Shown here: piece by piece, positions 15,560-25,161 of the stretch | Position numbering within the stretch: position 1 is the stretch's first letter | How the letters are laid out: the number at the start of each line of letters is the position of its first letter | DNA from: DASRIA01 sp963768885 | GTDB taxonomy: Bacteria; Actinomycetota; Thermoleophilia; Solirubrobacterales; JBBDJG01 | DNA: 64,000 bases | Direction: 5' to 3' | Assembly: GCA_963768885.1 (NCBI GenBank) | Contig: CAVYJN010000006.1 | Coordinates: 434,001-498,000, forward strand | Program-made: the position numbers and the translations under genes | The notes under the pieces: generated by a model | Told to the model about the DNA's origin: nothing | What the model saw: the letters and a program-made list of their open reading frames with translations, nothing else | The model's database searches: none

Positions 15560-15715
15560 TTGATCGGCGTAATCATCGCGGTGCTGTTCGCCGCTCTCGT
15601 GTACGCGCTGTGCCTCGCGCTCGGCCTTCCGGCGATCGTCGGCCTGATAGCCGCGATCCTGGTGCTGCTGGCCGGCATACCCACCGGTGGGTACGGCGTA
15701 GGCAGACGCTTCTGA
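15560..15715 (+). CDS. Small hydrophobic membrane protein (51 aa)
   Basis: A 51-residue frame starting with TTG behind a near-perfect AAGGAGG with 8 nt spacing. The protein is almost entirely hydrophobic with two predicted membrane helices (IIAVLFAALVYALCLALGL and AIVGLIAAILVLLAGI) and a short tail GGYGVGRRF. Similar tiny proteins occur in actinobacteria; their function is unknown. The strong ribosome site is the main evidence. The 10-bp palindrome AACACGTGTT at 15497-15506 lies upstream. Confidence 0.7.
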   Translation: MIGVIIAVLFAALVYALCLALGLPAIVGLIAAILVLLAGIPTGGYGVGRRF

Positions 15716-15730
15716 GCTGAGCATCGGGTT

Positions 15731-15756
15731 CGGCCGCCCGGTTCCGCGGGCGGCCG
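15731..15756 (+). terminator. Possible terminator hairpin
   Basis: Perfect 10-bp stem CGGCCGCCCG / CGGGCGGCCG with a 6-nt loop just after the small membrane gene. No T run follows, so termination would be weak or Rho-assisted. Confidence 0.45.
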
Positions 15757-15818
15757 GGCCTCTCGGCTCCCCACCGGCAGACTCTAGAATCCGCGCGCGG
15801 CGCGCAGGCGCCCGCCAG

Positions 15819-16790
15819 ATGCCCGGTGACGAATCACAAGAACTGCTCGCGCGCGTGCGCGCCGGCGAGCTCGATGCGCGCCGCGTGCTGCTGGCGCCCG
15901 ACCGGACACCCGGCGCCGTGGACGTGTCCGTCGAGTCGCTGCTCGCGGCCGAGCCCACGGTCGGCGAGATTCCGGACGGCGCCTGGGCGCGGATCGACGC
16001 CGACCGCTCGACCCGCATCGCCGACCTCGAGCCCGACCGCCGGTCATGGCTCGCGGACGTGCTCACCTTCTGGCGCAGCGCTCCGCGGGAGGTCTCGCGG
16101 GTCACGTCGCCGAACGACGGCATGTTCGCGAAGACGCCCGACCGGTACTTCCCCACCGGGGCGCTGGCCCTTCGCTGCGTGCGGCTCGCGATGTTCGAGG
16201 CACGCAAGGACGAGGTGGGGAGCCTCCTGGACTTCGCGTGCGGCTACGGGCGCGCGCTCCGTTACTTCCGCGCCGCCTTCCCGGCCGCGGCGCTGACGGC
16301 ATGCGACATCACGGCGGACGCGGTCGACTTCTGCGCCGAGGAGTTCGGCGCGACCCCGGTCTACTCCGACGAGGACCCCGCCCGGATCGAGCTGCCGGGC
16401 CCGTTCGACGTGATCTGGGTGGGGTCGCTGTTCACGCACATTCCGGAGCAGCGATGGATCGCCCTGCTCGACCTGCTCGCATCGGCGCTCGCGAAGGACG
16501 GCCTCCTGGTGTTCACCACGCAGGGGCGCAACGTGCGCCGCCAGATCGTGTCGCGCGAGCTCGACTGGGCCCTCACCGACGAGGCCGCGGACGCGATCGT
16601 GCGCGGCTTCGACGAGACCGGCTTCGGGTACGCGGACTGGTCCGGGGCGGACGGCTACGGGACGACCTTGAACCGGCCGTCGTGGGTCTGCGCGCGCATC
16701 GAGGAGCGCCCGGCGCTGCGCCTGATCGGCCTGCGCGAGCAGGGCTGGGGTCGCCAGGACGTGGTCTCCTGCCAGGGGACCGGGGGTTGA
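15819..16790 (+). CDS. SAM-dependent methyltransferase (class I)
   Basis: A 323-residue protein whose residues from about 130 onward form a class I methyltransferase: motif I LLDFACGYGRALRYF, an acidic residue at the end of strand 2, and FDVIWVGSLFTHIPEQRW as motif IV. The first 100 residues (GELDARRVLLAPDRTP region) are a separate segment I do not recognise. TAGAAT at 15785-15790 is a possible -10. The stop overlaps the TTG start of the next gene. Confidence 0.85.
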   Translation: MPGDESQELLARVRAGELDARRVLLAPDRTPGAVDVSVESLLAAEPTVGEIPDGAWARIDADRSTRIADLEPDRRSWLADVLTFWRSAPREVSRVTSPNDGMFAKTPDRYFPTGALALRCVRLAMFEARKDEVGSLLDFACGYGRALRYFRAAFPAAALTACDITADAVDFCAEEFGATPVYSDEDPARIELPGPFDVIWVGSLFTHIPEQRWIALLDLLASALAKDGLLVFTTQGRNVRRQIVSRELDWALTDEAADAIVRGFDETGFGYADWSGADGYGTTLNRPSWVCARIEERPALRLIGLREQGWGRQDVVSCQGTGG

Positions 16791-17212
16791 GCACTCCAGG
16801 CGCGCCGGTCTCCGGCGTCTCGGAGCTCGTGCTCGAGGTGTCGGACCTCGAGCGCTCCGAGCGCTTCTACGCGGATCACCTGGGGCTCCCCGTGGTGGAG
16901 CGGTGGCCGCACCGCGACGCGATCTGGGTGCGGGCCGGCATGACGCGGATCGGCCTGTGGCGGCCCCAGGTCGGGCTCGAGGGCAGCCGCGGCGGCGAGC
17001 ACGTGCACTTCGCGATGCAGATCGAGGACTCCCAGTTCGACGGCCGCGTCGCCGCGCTGCGCGCGCACGGTCACGAGGTCCCAGTGCACGAGTTCGGCCC
17101 GCTCGGGGAGGGTGCTCCCAACAGCAGGTCGGCCTACGTCCACGATCCCGACGGGCACCTCGTCGAGTTCTGGACCGCGGACATGGGGGGGTACGACCCG
17201 GCGCACGGCTGA
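16787..17212 (+). CDS. VOC (glyoxalase/bleomycin resistance) family protein
   Basis: A 141-residue vicinal-oxygen-chelate protein with the N-terminal SELVLEVSDLERSERFYADHLGLPV and the C-terminal AYVHDPDGHLVEFW, the pattern of metal-binding VOC domains; His in HVHFAM and Glu in LVEFW are candidate ligands. The TTG start overlaps the methyltransferase stop (TTGA) with a purine-rich stretch before it. Substrate unknown. Confidence 0.85.
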   Translation: MSTPGAPVSGVSELVLEVSDLERSERFYADHLGLPVVERWPHRDAIWVRAGMTRIGLWRPQVGLEGSRGGEHVHFAMQIEDSQFDGRVAALRAHGHEVPVHEFGPLGEGAPNSRSAYVHDPDGHLVEFWTADMGGYDPAHG

Positions 17213-17233
17213 CCTGCCGCCGGCGCCGGCGGG

Positions 17234-18683
17234 TCAGCCGAGGGGCGGCACCATGTCCGCCCACGGGCGCTCGGACTCGAGCTGGGCGGCGAGCGACAAC
17301 AGCGTGGCCTCGTCCTGCGGGCGACCGATGAGCTGCACCGACCGCGGCATCCCGCTGCCGTCGACCCCTGCGGGCACGGCCGCGGCCGGTTGGCCGGTGA
17401 CGTTCCAGACCGCGGTGAAGGGACAGTGCCAGATGGACCCGTTCAGCGTTCGCAGCGCGCCGCGGCCCTCCCATTTGCCGACCGGCGGGGGCTGGCGTGC
17501 CGTGACCGGCGTGAGCAGCACGTCGAACTCGCGGAAGAGGGCGTTGATGCGCCCGGCGACCCGCGGCTCGGCCTCGCGGCTGCGCCGCACCGCGGCGGGC
17601 GGGATCAGCCCGCCGATCCGCGACATCGCGCGGGTGCGCCGCTCGAGGCGCTCGGGGTGCGGAAGCGCGTCCACGTCGTCGTGGATCCCGCGCATGTAGC
17701 GCCGGGTGACGTGGGTCCAGACGAGGCCGTAGTCAGGGTCGCGCCGGCGCACGTCGTGCCCGAGTGACCCGAGCAGCTCGGCCGTCTCCTCGACTGCGCT
17801 GCGCGCCTCGGCCGACACGCGCGCGGTCGCGAGGGGCGGCAGCTTCGTGGAGACCGCGACCCGCAGCTTGCCGGGCGCCCGCTGCGCGGCCTGCGCGAAC
17901 GGCTCCGCCGGCGCCGGCAGCGCGGCCGGGTCCCCCGGCGCGGGCCCGGCGACGGCGTCGAGGAACAGCGCCGCATCGATCACGCGGCGCGCGAGCGGGC
18001 CGGGCACCGACAGCCCGTGCCAGTGCTCGGTGAGCGGCATGTATGAGATGCGCCCGCGCTGCACCTTCAGGCCGAACAGGCCGCACCAGGCGGCGGGTAT
18101 CCGGATCGAGCCCGCGCCGTCGGAGCCGAGCGCGATCGGCGCGAGGCCGGCGGCGACCGCGGCTCCCGAGCCCCCGCTCGAGCCTCCCGGAACGCGCTCG
18201 ACGTTCCATGGGTTGCGCGTCTTGCCCCAGCTCTCGGTCTCGGTGAAGGGCCACATCGTCAGCTCGGGCACGTTCGTGATGCCGATCGGGATCGCCCCGG
18301 CGGCGCGCAGGCGCCGCACGACCTCCGAGTCGGCGGCGGCGGGGCCGTCGCACGCGCTCGTGCCGCAGGTGTTGATCTGGCCGGCGACATCGAACTCGTC
18401 CTTGATCGCGACGGGAACGCCGAGCAGCGGCATCCGCTCGCCCGCGCGGATCCGCTGCTGCGCGGCCTCGGCCTCGGCGCGGGCCTCGTCGGCCAGCACC
18501 ACGCGGAAGGCGTTGAGCGCCGGGATCGATGCGCGCGATCCGGTCCAGGTAGAGGGCCACCAGCTCGGGCGCGGACACCTGCCCCGACGCCAGCAGCTCG
18601 CCCTGGGCGGCGGCGCCCGCGAACGCCAGGCCGGCCTCGCCGGCCGGCCTCGTGGTCTGGCTGCCTGTCGCCTCGGTCGTCAC
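17234..18683 (-). CDS. Amidase (amidase signature family), frameshifted
   Basis: Amidase-signature hydrolase that cleaves a carboxamide. The catalytic lysine is in VAIKDEFDVAG and the serine segment in PGGSSGGSGAAVAAG. The N-terminal part (MTTEATGSQTTRPAGEAG to YLDRIARID) is in one frame and the rest in another. Removing one C from the run at 18522-18524 gives IDPALNAFRVVLADEA, the normal family sequence, so the break is a one-base insertion. The other 420 residues are intact, which suggests a sequence error or a very recent mutation. A GTG-started shorter protein from 18502 would lack part of the fold. Confidence 0.8.
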
Positions 18684-18761
18684 GAGCCGGGGCGATCGTA
18701 TCCGCCGGGCGCGGCGCGGGTCGAGGACCCGCGCCGCGCGGCGGCTGCCTGTCCGATCAGA

Positions 18762-19904
18762 TCAGGGGCAGGTCGGCAGGGGATCCGGGAACGAGGTCCC
18801 GAACGTGTTGTTCTCCCAGCAGTTGTCCACGCCGGTCGTGTCCCACGCGAGGTCCACCGCGAAGACGGGCGGCAGGTCCGGATCCGGGTTGCCCCCGTTT
18901 CCGGTCACCTCGTTCGACGTGATCCGGTTGCCGTCGGAGTCCGGCTGGATGTCCAGCAGCGCGCAGATCGCCGGCGGGGTGTTCGTGCCGAGGCAGAAGT
19001 TCGCCACGGCGATGCCGTACGAGTCGTTGCCGGTCACGACGTTGTGCGTGATCCGGTTCGTGTCGGCAGCCAACAGCAGGATGCCCGTTCCCTGCGGCAC
19101 GCCGCACACGGCGTCGTCCGGGTCGAGGCAGGTGTTCGGCCTGTTGTTGTCGTGGACGTTGTTGTGGTCGATCTCGTTGTCGGAGTTCGAGTTGACGTCC
19201 AGGAACGGCAGGGTGAACGACAGGATCCCGCCGGTGTTGCCGGTTGCCTCGTTGTGGTCCACGCGGATGCGTGCGCTGTTCTCGACCTCGTAGCCGCTCA
19301 CGTTGTCGGTCGCGTAGTTGTGGTCCATGCGCGAGTCCGACGACTGCCCGATGTAGAAACCGGTGTCGTTGGCTCCCGACGCGAACGACCGGTCGACGCG
19401 GCCGTTGAACGAGTGCGACGGGAAGATCCCGTACTCGAGGTTGTCGATCGCTTGCACCTGCGTGACCCGGAAGCCGTCGACGCAGTAGAGGAATACGCCG
19501 TCGTCCTCGAAGCCCTTGACCGTCAGGCCTCTGATCAGCGAGCCCTTCACCTGCAGGCTCTCGTCGGTCAGGCAGCTCGGGTCACCGGTCTTGGCGACCG
19601 CGATGCCGTCGTCCTGGCCGCCGGCGGCCTCCAGCACGACGCGGCTGCCCCGGCCCACGATGCTGATGTCGTCCTCCGTGACGACGACCGCGCACGTGTG
19701 CCCGGCGTCATGCGGGCAGGGCTGGCCTGCCTCGGTGTAGGTCCCCGGAAGGACCATGACAGTGTCGCCGGGATCTGCCCGGTCCACGCCGTCCTGGATC
19801 GAGTCCCCAGGGCCGACGCGGATCGTCCTGGACTGGGCCGTGCCGGCGGCAAGCAGCACCAGGACGAGGGCGAGACCGGCGGAAAGCGCCATCAACCGTC
19901 TCAT
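18762..19904 (-). CDS. Secreted right-handed parallel beta-helix protein
   Basis: A 380-residue exported protein. It has a signal peptide (MRRLMALSAGLALVLVLLAAG then TAQS), a DSIQDGVDRADPGDTVMVLPGTY segment typical of the first coil of pectate-lyase-like folds, and many short coils with N and D ladders (DHNYATDN, VDHNEATGN, EIDHNNVHDN). Paired cysteines suggest disulfides. Related proteins bind or degrade polysaccharides or are surface proteins; no catalytic residues are evident. The ATG is preceded by a GGGGG stretch. It stands alone between the amidase and a two-component system. Confidence 0.85.
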   Translation of the reverse strand: MRRLMALSAGLALVLVLLAAGTAQSRTIRVGPGDSIQDGVDRADPGDTVMVLPGTYTEAGQPCPHDAGHTCAVVVTEDDISIVGRGSRVVLEAAGGQDDGIAVAKTGDPSCLTDESLQVKGSLIRGLTVKGFEDDGVFLYCVDGFRVTQVQAIDNLEYGIFPSHSFNGRVDRSFASGANDTGFYIGQSSDSRMDHNYATDNVSGYEVENSARIRVDHNEATGNTGGILSFTLPFLDVNSNSDNEIDHNNVHDNNRPNTCLDPDDAVCGVPQGTGILLLAADTNRITHNVVTGNDSYGIAVANFCLGTNTPPAICALLDIQPDSDGNRITSNEVTGNGGNPDPDLPPVFAVDLAWDTTGVDNCWENNTFGTSFPDPLPTCP

Positions 19905-19978
19905 GAAAAACCCCCTGTAGTTTGGCCTTGCGGCGACCCTACGCCCGCCGCTCCCGGGCGGTCAAGGGGCGGAGGCGA

Positions 19979-20623
19979 TTAGTTTCGAAGATAGGCCAGC
20001 ACGGCGAGCACGCGCCGATGGTCCTGTCCGGTCTGGGGCAGATCGAGCTTCGCGAAGATGCTCGTGACGTGCTTCTCGACGGCGCGCTCGGTGACGACCA
20101 GCTGCTCCGCGATCGCGCTGTTCGAGCGCCCTTCGGCCATCAAGCCGAGCACCTCGCGCTCGCGGTCGGTGAGCTCGTCGAGCGGATCGTCGGCGCGCTT
20201 TCGCCCGAGCAGCTGGGAGACGACCTGCGGGTCGAGCGCCGAGCCTCCGTCCGCGACCCGGCGCACCGCGTCGATGAACGCGTCGACGTCGGCGACGCGG
20301 TCCTTCAGCAGGTACCCGAGCCCGGCCGCGTTGTCGGCGAGCAGCTCCATCGCGTAGCTCTCCTCGACGTACTGGGACAGCACGAGCACGCCGACGTCGG
20401 GCAGCTCGGAGCGGATCTGGTGGGCGGCGCGCAGGCCCTCGTCCGTGTGGGTCGGCGGCATCCGCACGTCCGTGACGGCGACGTCGGGCTTGTGGCCACG
20501 CACCTTGCGCAGCAGGTCCTCCGCGTCGCCGGCCTGGCCGACGACCTCCATGCCGGCCTCCTCCAACAGCCGCACGACACCCTCGCGCAGGAGCACCGAG
20601 TCCTCCGCGACGACTACTCGCAC
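19979..20623 (-). CDS. NarL/LuxR-type response regulator
   Basis: A 214-residue response regulator with a receiver domain (VVVAEDSVLLREG, phospho-acceptor in VAVTDVRMPP, lysine in YLLKDRV) and a C-terminal LuxR helix-turn-helix (LTDREREVLGLMAEGRSNSAIAEQL). Its ATG overlaps the end of the histidine kinase gene by 10 bp, so the two are cognate. The signal and targets are unknown. Confidence 0.95.
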   Translation of the reverse strand: MRVVVAEDSVLLREGVVRLLEEAGMEVVGQAGDAEDLLRKVRGHKPDVAVTDVRMPPTHTDEGLRAAHQIRSELPDVGVLVLSQYVEESYAMELLADNAAGLGYLLKDRVADVDAFIDAVRRVADGGSALDPQVVSQLLGRKRADDPLDELTDREREVLGLMAEGRSNSAIAEQLVVTERAVEKHVTSIFAKLDLPQTGQDHRRVLAVLAYLRN

Positions 20624-22371
20624 GGGACCTCCGCGCGGACCACGGTGCCTTCCCCGGGCGGGCTGAGCACCTCGAGGCGCCCGTCGAGCGCCGCCACCCG
20701 GTCGGCGAGCCCACGCAGGCCGGAGCCCGCCGAGGGGTTCGCCCCGCCGATGCCGTCGTCACGGACCTCCACGGTCACGCGGCCGTTGGTGCGCACGACC
20801 TCCACGCGGGCGTGCCGCGCCTCGGCGTACCGGGCGACGTTCGTGAGCGCCTCGGCGACCACGAAGTACGTCGCCGACTCGATCGGCGGCGGGAGCCGCT
20901 CGTCGGGCAGCCCGGCGATCTCCACCGGCACGGGCGCGCGGCCGACGAGCGCATCCAGGGCCGCCCCGAGCCCGCGGTCGGTCAGCACCGCCGGATGGAT
21001 GCCGCGCGCGAGCTCGCGCAGCTCCTCGGTCGCGACCGCAAGCTCGTCCGCGGCCTCGTCGATCAGGGTCGCCGCCTGCTCCGGCTCCGACTCCATCTTC
21101 CGGCGCGCCAACCGCAGGGTGATCGCGAGCGCGACGAGGCGCTGCTGGGCACCGTCGTGCAGGTCGCGCTCGAGCCGGCGCCGCTCCTCGTCCGCCGCCT
21201 TCACGATGCGTGCGCGCGAGTCGCGCAGCTCCTCGAGCTTCGCGCGCAGCTCCGCATCGAGCCGCTCGTTCTCGAGCCGCAGCGCGGCCGCCGCGCCGAT
21301 CGTGCGGATCAGGTCGGGCTCCTCGAGCAGCGCCTTGTCGTGAACGATCGCCGCGACCGGCCGGCCGTCGCGCTCGACGATGCTCGAAGCGCGACCGGAG
21401 CCGGTCGCGGGCAGCTCGACTGCATGTCCGTCGGCGTCCACGTAGCGGGCGCGCGCGGGAAGCCAGTACGCGAGCATCAGCGAGGGATCGGCGAGCGCGT
21501 CGGCGAGCGCGTCACGCAGCGCCGCTCCGCCGGCCGGCGAGAAGCCGATGCGCTCGACGAGCTCGTTCACGGCCTCGGCGCGCGAGAAGCGCGAGCGCAG
21601 CAGTCCGGCCAGGAACCCGTAGGGCACGGCCGCGACCGCCGCGAGCGAGAGCAGGAAGAGCACGCTGGCGACGGCCTGCGGGCCCTGCGCGGTCTGGACC
21701 GCGAGCTGCAGGCTGAAGAGGATCATCGCGGCCACGCCGAGCCAGAGGACGTTTCCAAGCGCCTCGCGCTGCGCGACCGTCGCCGCCCGCCAGCGGCGGA
21801 CCAGCACGAGCACCAGCGACACCAGCACGAAGATGCCGACCAGCCCCTGCACGACGAACAGCCACTGCGCGGTGGTGTAGCTGTCGGCGATCAGCAGCGG
21901 GTTCGTCGGGCACCCGTCGCACTTGTCCGCGTCGGGCGTCGCCAGGAAGAACGTCGGAGGGATCTGAAGCAGCACTCCCGCGACCCACGCCCCGGCGACG
22001 ATCCGGCGCTCTCGACGCGTCTCGAGGCGTCCGGACGGATACGCAAGCAGCGCGTGCGCGAGCAGCACGATCCAGATGTTGTTGAGCAGGATCCCGAGGA
22101 CGAAGATCGCCGGCACGTTCGAGGCCACGAGCATGGATGCGAGCCACGCGAAGCCGACCGCCGTCATCAGGCCGCCGAAGCGGTTCCGCGGGCGCCGCCA
22201 CCAGGCGAAGAGGCCGGTCCCTATGAACGACCAGCCGACGAACAGCGTCACGGCCGCGAGGACGCCGCGGGCGTCCATGTGGTCGCTCGTCAGGATCAGG
22301 AACAGCGCGGCCAGGCCCCAGGCGAGCCCGAGCAGCGCCAGGCCGGCGAGTGCCCGACGCAGCGAGCTCAT
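20614..22371 (-). CDS. Membrane sensor histidine kinase (HisKA_3 family)
   Basis: A 585-residue kinase. Roughly the first 260 residues hold about eight hydrophobic helices, a linker follows, then a coiled helix into the dimerisation domain with phospho-acceptor His in RDLHDGAQQRLVALA, and the ATPase domain with DDGIGG and GSGLRGLADRV. This is the NarX/DesK-type kinase that pairs with NarL-type regulators. ATG at 22371 overlaps the upstream stop as ATGA. A cluster of cysteines and aspartates (DADKCDGCPTNP) in an extracytoplasmic loop may be part of the sensor. Confidence 0.93.
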   Translation of the reverse strand: MSSLRRALAGLALLGLAWGLAALFLILTSDHMDARGVLAAVTLFVGWSFIGTGLFAWWRRPRNRFGGLMTAVGFAWLASMLVASNVPAIFVLGILLNNIWIVLLAHALLAYPSGRLETRRERRIVAGAWVAGVLLQIPPTFFLATPDADKCDGCPTNPLLIADSYTTAQWLFVVQGLVGIFVLVSLVLVLVRRWRAATVAQREALGNVLWLGVAAMILFSLQLAVQTAQGPQAVASVLFLLSLAAVAAVPYGFLAGLLRSRFSRAEAVNELVERIGFSPAGGAALRDALADALADPSLMLAYWLPARARYVDADGHAVELPATGSGRASSIVERDGRPVAAIVHDKALLEEPDLIRTIGAAAALRLENERLDAELRAKLEELRDSRARIVKAADEERRRLERDLHDGAQQRLVALAITLRLARRKMESEPEQAATLIDEAADELAVATEELRELARGIHPAVLTDRGLGAALDALVGRAPVPVEIAGLPDERLPPPIESATYFVVAEALTNVARYAEARHARVEVVRTNGRVTVEVRDDGIGGANPSAGSGLRGLADRVAALDGRLEVLSPPGEGTVVRAEVPCE

Positions 22372-22721
22372 CCGGCCAGCGCGGCGATCCGGGCGCCGGA
22401 CAGCTCGGACTTGGGGACGAAACCGCGCGCGCCGCTGCGCGTCACGAGCGGGCCGAAGTCCGCGCCGTCGCGGCTCGACGTCAGCACCACGACCGGATGG
22501 GCGTCCTCGCCGGTGAGCCGCGATGCCACGTCGAAGCCGTCGATGTCCGGAAGCTGCACGTCGAGCAACACTACCTCCGGCTTCAGCGCATGCGCGGCGG
22601 CGATCCCCGAGGCGCCGTCGGCCGCCTCGCCGACCACCTCGTAGCCGTCCGCCTCGAGCATGCGCCGCGCGCTCTGGCGGAACACCGCGTGGTCGTCGAC
22701 GATCAGAAGGCGCCTCTTCAT
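22368..22721 (-). CDS. Stand-alone receiver domain protein
   Basis: A 117-residue CheY-like receiver with no output domain: LLIVDDHAVFRQSARR, phospho-acceptor in VVLLDVQLPDIDG, and the lysine in GFVPKSEL. It starts at ATG 22721 and overlaps the kinase start by 4 bp, so the operon is receiver, kinase, NarL regulator. It may act as a phosphate sink or tune the kinase. CAGAAT ends 6 nt before the ATG, so the operon is probably near-leaderless. Confidence 0.9.
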   Translation of the reverse strand: MKRRLLIVDDHAVFRQSARRMLEADGYEVVGEAADGASGIAAAHALKPEVVLLDVQLPDIDGFDVASRLTGEDAHPVVVLTSSRDGADFGPLVTRSGARGFVPKSELSGARIAALAG

Positions 22722-22861
22722 GTGCCAATTCTGCCTGCTGAGCGGCGCGAAGTCAGTACGGGTAGCCGCACCCCCGGACGCCAGCCAGCCGCATCGGAAA
22801 GCGGCCTGCGCGGGGCGACCATGCCCCCATGCAGTCAACGACCGACACAGGAGGCACGAAC

Positions 22862-25054
22862 ATGCAGGCCAACGGCACCAAGATCAAGGGCATCGCAGCA
22901 CGCGCAGGTCGCTGGAGCGCGAACCACCGCAAGACAGCCATCCTCGGATGGCTCGCCTTCGTGGTGCTGGCGCTGGCGATCGGCCAGGCCGTCGGGTCCA
23001 AGCAGCTCAGCGACATCGACGGCTTCACCGGCGAGTCCAAGCGGGCGGAGCAGACGATCGTGGACTCGGGCCTGAAGCCGCCGGCCTCCGAGACCGTGCT
23101 CGTGCAGAGCAGCCGCCTGCGCGTCGACGACCCCCCGTTCGAGGAAGCGCTCGCGGACGTCACCCGCCGCGTGTCGGGGGTCGCCGTGGTCCGCAACGTG
23201 CAGTCGCCCGCAGCCGTGTCGCCCGACCGGCACTCCGCGCTGGTCCAGTTCGACATCCGCGGCGACTCCGAGCAGGCCGTGGACAAGATCGACCCGGTGC
23301 TCGCCCAGGTGGCGGCCGCGCAGCGGACCAACCCCGAGCTGCGGATCGAGCAGTTCGGTGACGCGAGCGCCGACAAGGAGCTGAACGGCGTCTTCGCGGA
23401 CGACCTGCACAAGGCCGAGACCCTCTCGCTCCCGATCACGCTCGTGATCCTGCTGATCGCGTTCGGTGCGCTCGCGGCGGCGGGTCTGCCGCTGCTGCTG
23501 GCGCTCTCGGCGGTCGCCGCGACGATGGGTCTCGTAGCGCTCCCCAGCCACATCTTCCCGATCGGCGACTCGGCGTCGTCGGTGATCCTGCTGATCGGCA
23601 TGGCCGTCGGCGTCGACTACTCGCTCTTCTACATGAGGCGCGAGCGGGAGGAGCGGGCGAAGGGCCACGACGCCCCCACCGCTCTGCAGCGGGCGGCGGC
23701 GACGTCCGGTCGCGCGGTGCTGGTCTCCGGGCTGACCGTGATGGCCGCGATGGCGGGCATGTTCCTCTCGGGCGACAAGGAGTTCACGGGCATGGGCCTC
23801 GGCGCGATGATCGTCGTGGGGGCCGCGATGGTGGGCTCGCTCACCGTGCTGCCCGCGATGCTCTCGTGGATGGGGGACCGCGTCGAGAAGGGCCGCGTGC
23901 CGTTCGTGGCGCGCCGCCGGGCCAGGGCGGGAGCGGATTCGCGGATGTGGACCGCGATCGTCAACCGGGTGCTGCAGCGCCCCGCCGTGTCGGCGGTCGT
24001 CGCGACGGCGGCGCTCGTGGCGCTCACGATTCCGGCCTTCGGGATGAAGACGAAGGTCTCGGGCCCGTCGGACCTCCCGCAGGACCTGGCCGTGGTGGAG
24101 TCCTACAACCACATCCAGAAGGTGTTCCCCGGCAAGAACGTCCCGGCGACGGTCGTCGTCAAGGACGGCAACGTGCGCACCGGCGAAGTCGCGAACGCGA
24201 TCGCGGCGATGAAGCAGAAGGCGGTCGCGTCGGGTCAGATGTTCAACCCGATCACCACCGAGTACAGCCGCGACGACACCGTCGCGAAGGTCGAGATCCC
24301 CGTGGCGGGTGACGGCGCCGACGCGACGTCGAAGGCGGCGCTGGCCACGCTCCGGGACGAGATCGTGCCCGCCACCGTGGGCAGCGTGGCCGGCACCGAG
24401 GTGAACGTCACCGGGATGACGGCGCAGACCGTCGACTCCAGCAACCAGCTCTCGCGCGCGATGCCGATCGTGTTCGGGTTCGTGCTGCTGATGGCGTTCA
24501 TCCTGCTGCTGGTCACGTTCCGGTCGATCGTGATCCCGATCAAGGCGATCGTGCTCAACCTGCTGTCGGTGGGGGCGGCCTACGGCGTCCTGACGCTCGT
24601 GTTCCAGGAGGGCCACGGCGCCGGGCTCGTGGGCTCACAGGCCACCGGCGGCATCGTCTCCTGGCTGCCGCTGTTCCTGTTCGTGATGCTGTTCGGACTG
24701 TCGATGGACTACCACGTGTTCATCCTCAGCCGGATCCGCGAGGCGGTCGACCGCGGCATGCGGACCGAGGACGCGGTCTCGCACGGCATCAAGAGCACGG
24801 CGGGAGTCGTGACGAGCGCGGCGTTCGTGATGGTCGCGGTGTTCAGCATCTTCGCGACGCTCAGCCTGGTCGACTTCAAGGAGCTGGGCGTCGGCCTCGC
24901 GGTCGCGGTCCTGATCGACGCGACGATCGTGCGGGCGGTGCTGCTGCCGGCCACGATGAAGCTGCTCGGCCGGTGGAACTGGTACCTGCCGAAGTCGCTC
25001 GGCTGGCTGCCGCGCGTCAAGGGCGAGGGCGAGCTGGAGCCCGCCCGCGCGTAG
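22862..25054 (+). CDS. MMPL/RND family transporter
   Basis: A 730-residue inner-membrane transporter of the MMPL type, with two repeated blocks of one helix, a large extracytoplasmic domain and five helices. The motif GMAVGVDYSLFYMRRE in the first half and LFGLSMDYHVFILSRIREAV in the second hold the conserved aspartates that carry protons. In actinobacteria such proteins move lipids or export drugs. The ATG at 22862 has AGGAGG with 7 nt spacing and is preferred to the ATG at 22829. It stands alone, so its substrate is open. Confidence 0.93.
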   Translation: MQANGTKIKGIAARAGRWSANHRKTAILGWLAFVVLALAIGQAVGSKQLSDIDGFTGESKRAEQTIVDSGLKPPASETVLVQSSRLRVDDPPFEEALADVTRRVSGVAVVRNVQSPAAVSPDRHSALVQFDIRGDSEQAVDKIDPVLAQVAAAQRTNPELRIEQFGDASADKELNGVFADDLHKAETLSLPITLVILLIAFGALAAAGLPLLLALSAVAATMGLVALPSHIFPIGDSASSVILLIGMAVGVDYSLFYMRREREERAKGHDAPTALQRAAATSGRAVLVSGLTVMAAMAGMFLSGDKEFTGMGLGAMIVVGAAMVGSLTVLPAMLSWMGDRVEKGRVPFVARRRARAGADSRMWTAIVNRVLQRPAVSAVVATAALVALTIPAFGMKTKVSGPSDLPQDLAVVESYNHIQKVFPGKNVPATVVVKDGNVRTGEVANAIAAMKQKAVASGQMFNPITTEYSRDDTVAKVEIPVAGDGADATSKAALATLRDEIVPATVGSVAGTEVNVTGMTAQTVDSSNQLSRAMPIVFGFVLLMAFILLLVTFRSIVIPIKAIVLNLLSVGAAYGVLTLVFQEGHGAGLVGSQATGGIVSWLPLFLFVMLFGLSMDYHVFILSRIREAVDRGMRTEDAVSHGIKSTAGVVTSAAFVMVAVFSIFATLSLVDFKELGVGLAVAVLIDATIVRAVLLPATMKLLGRWNWYLPKSLGWLPRVKGEGELEPARA

Positions 25055-25148
25055 ACCCGCAGGCACCGAGGCACGCGGCGCCCGCCTCATGCAGGCGGGC
25101 GCCGCCGCGCCGGGATCCGGCATCGTGGCGGCGATCGCGAGGGGCCTC

Positions 25149-25154
25149 TACCCT
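25149..25154 (+). promoter_or_regulatory. -10 hexamer, leaderless PAP2 transcript
   Basis: TACCCT, exactly 7 nt before the GTG start and with no Shine-Dalgarno sequence between. Confidence 0.55.
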
Positions 25155-25161
25155 GTAGAGA

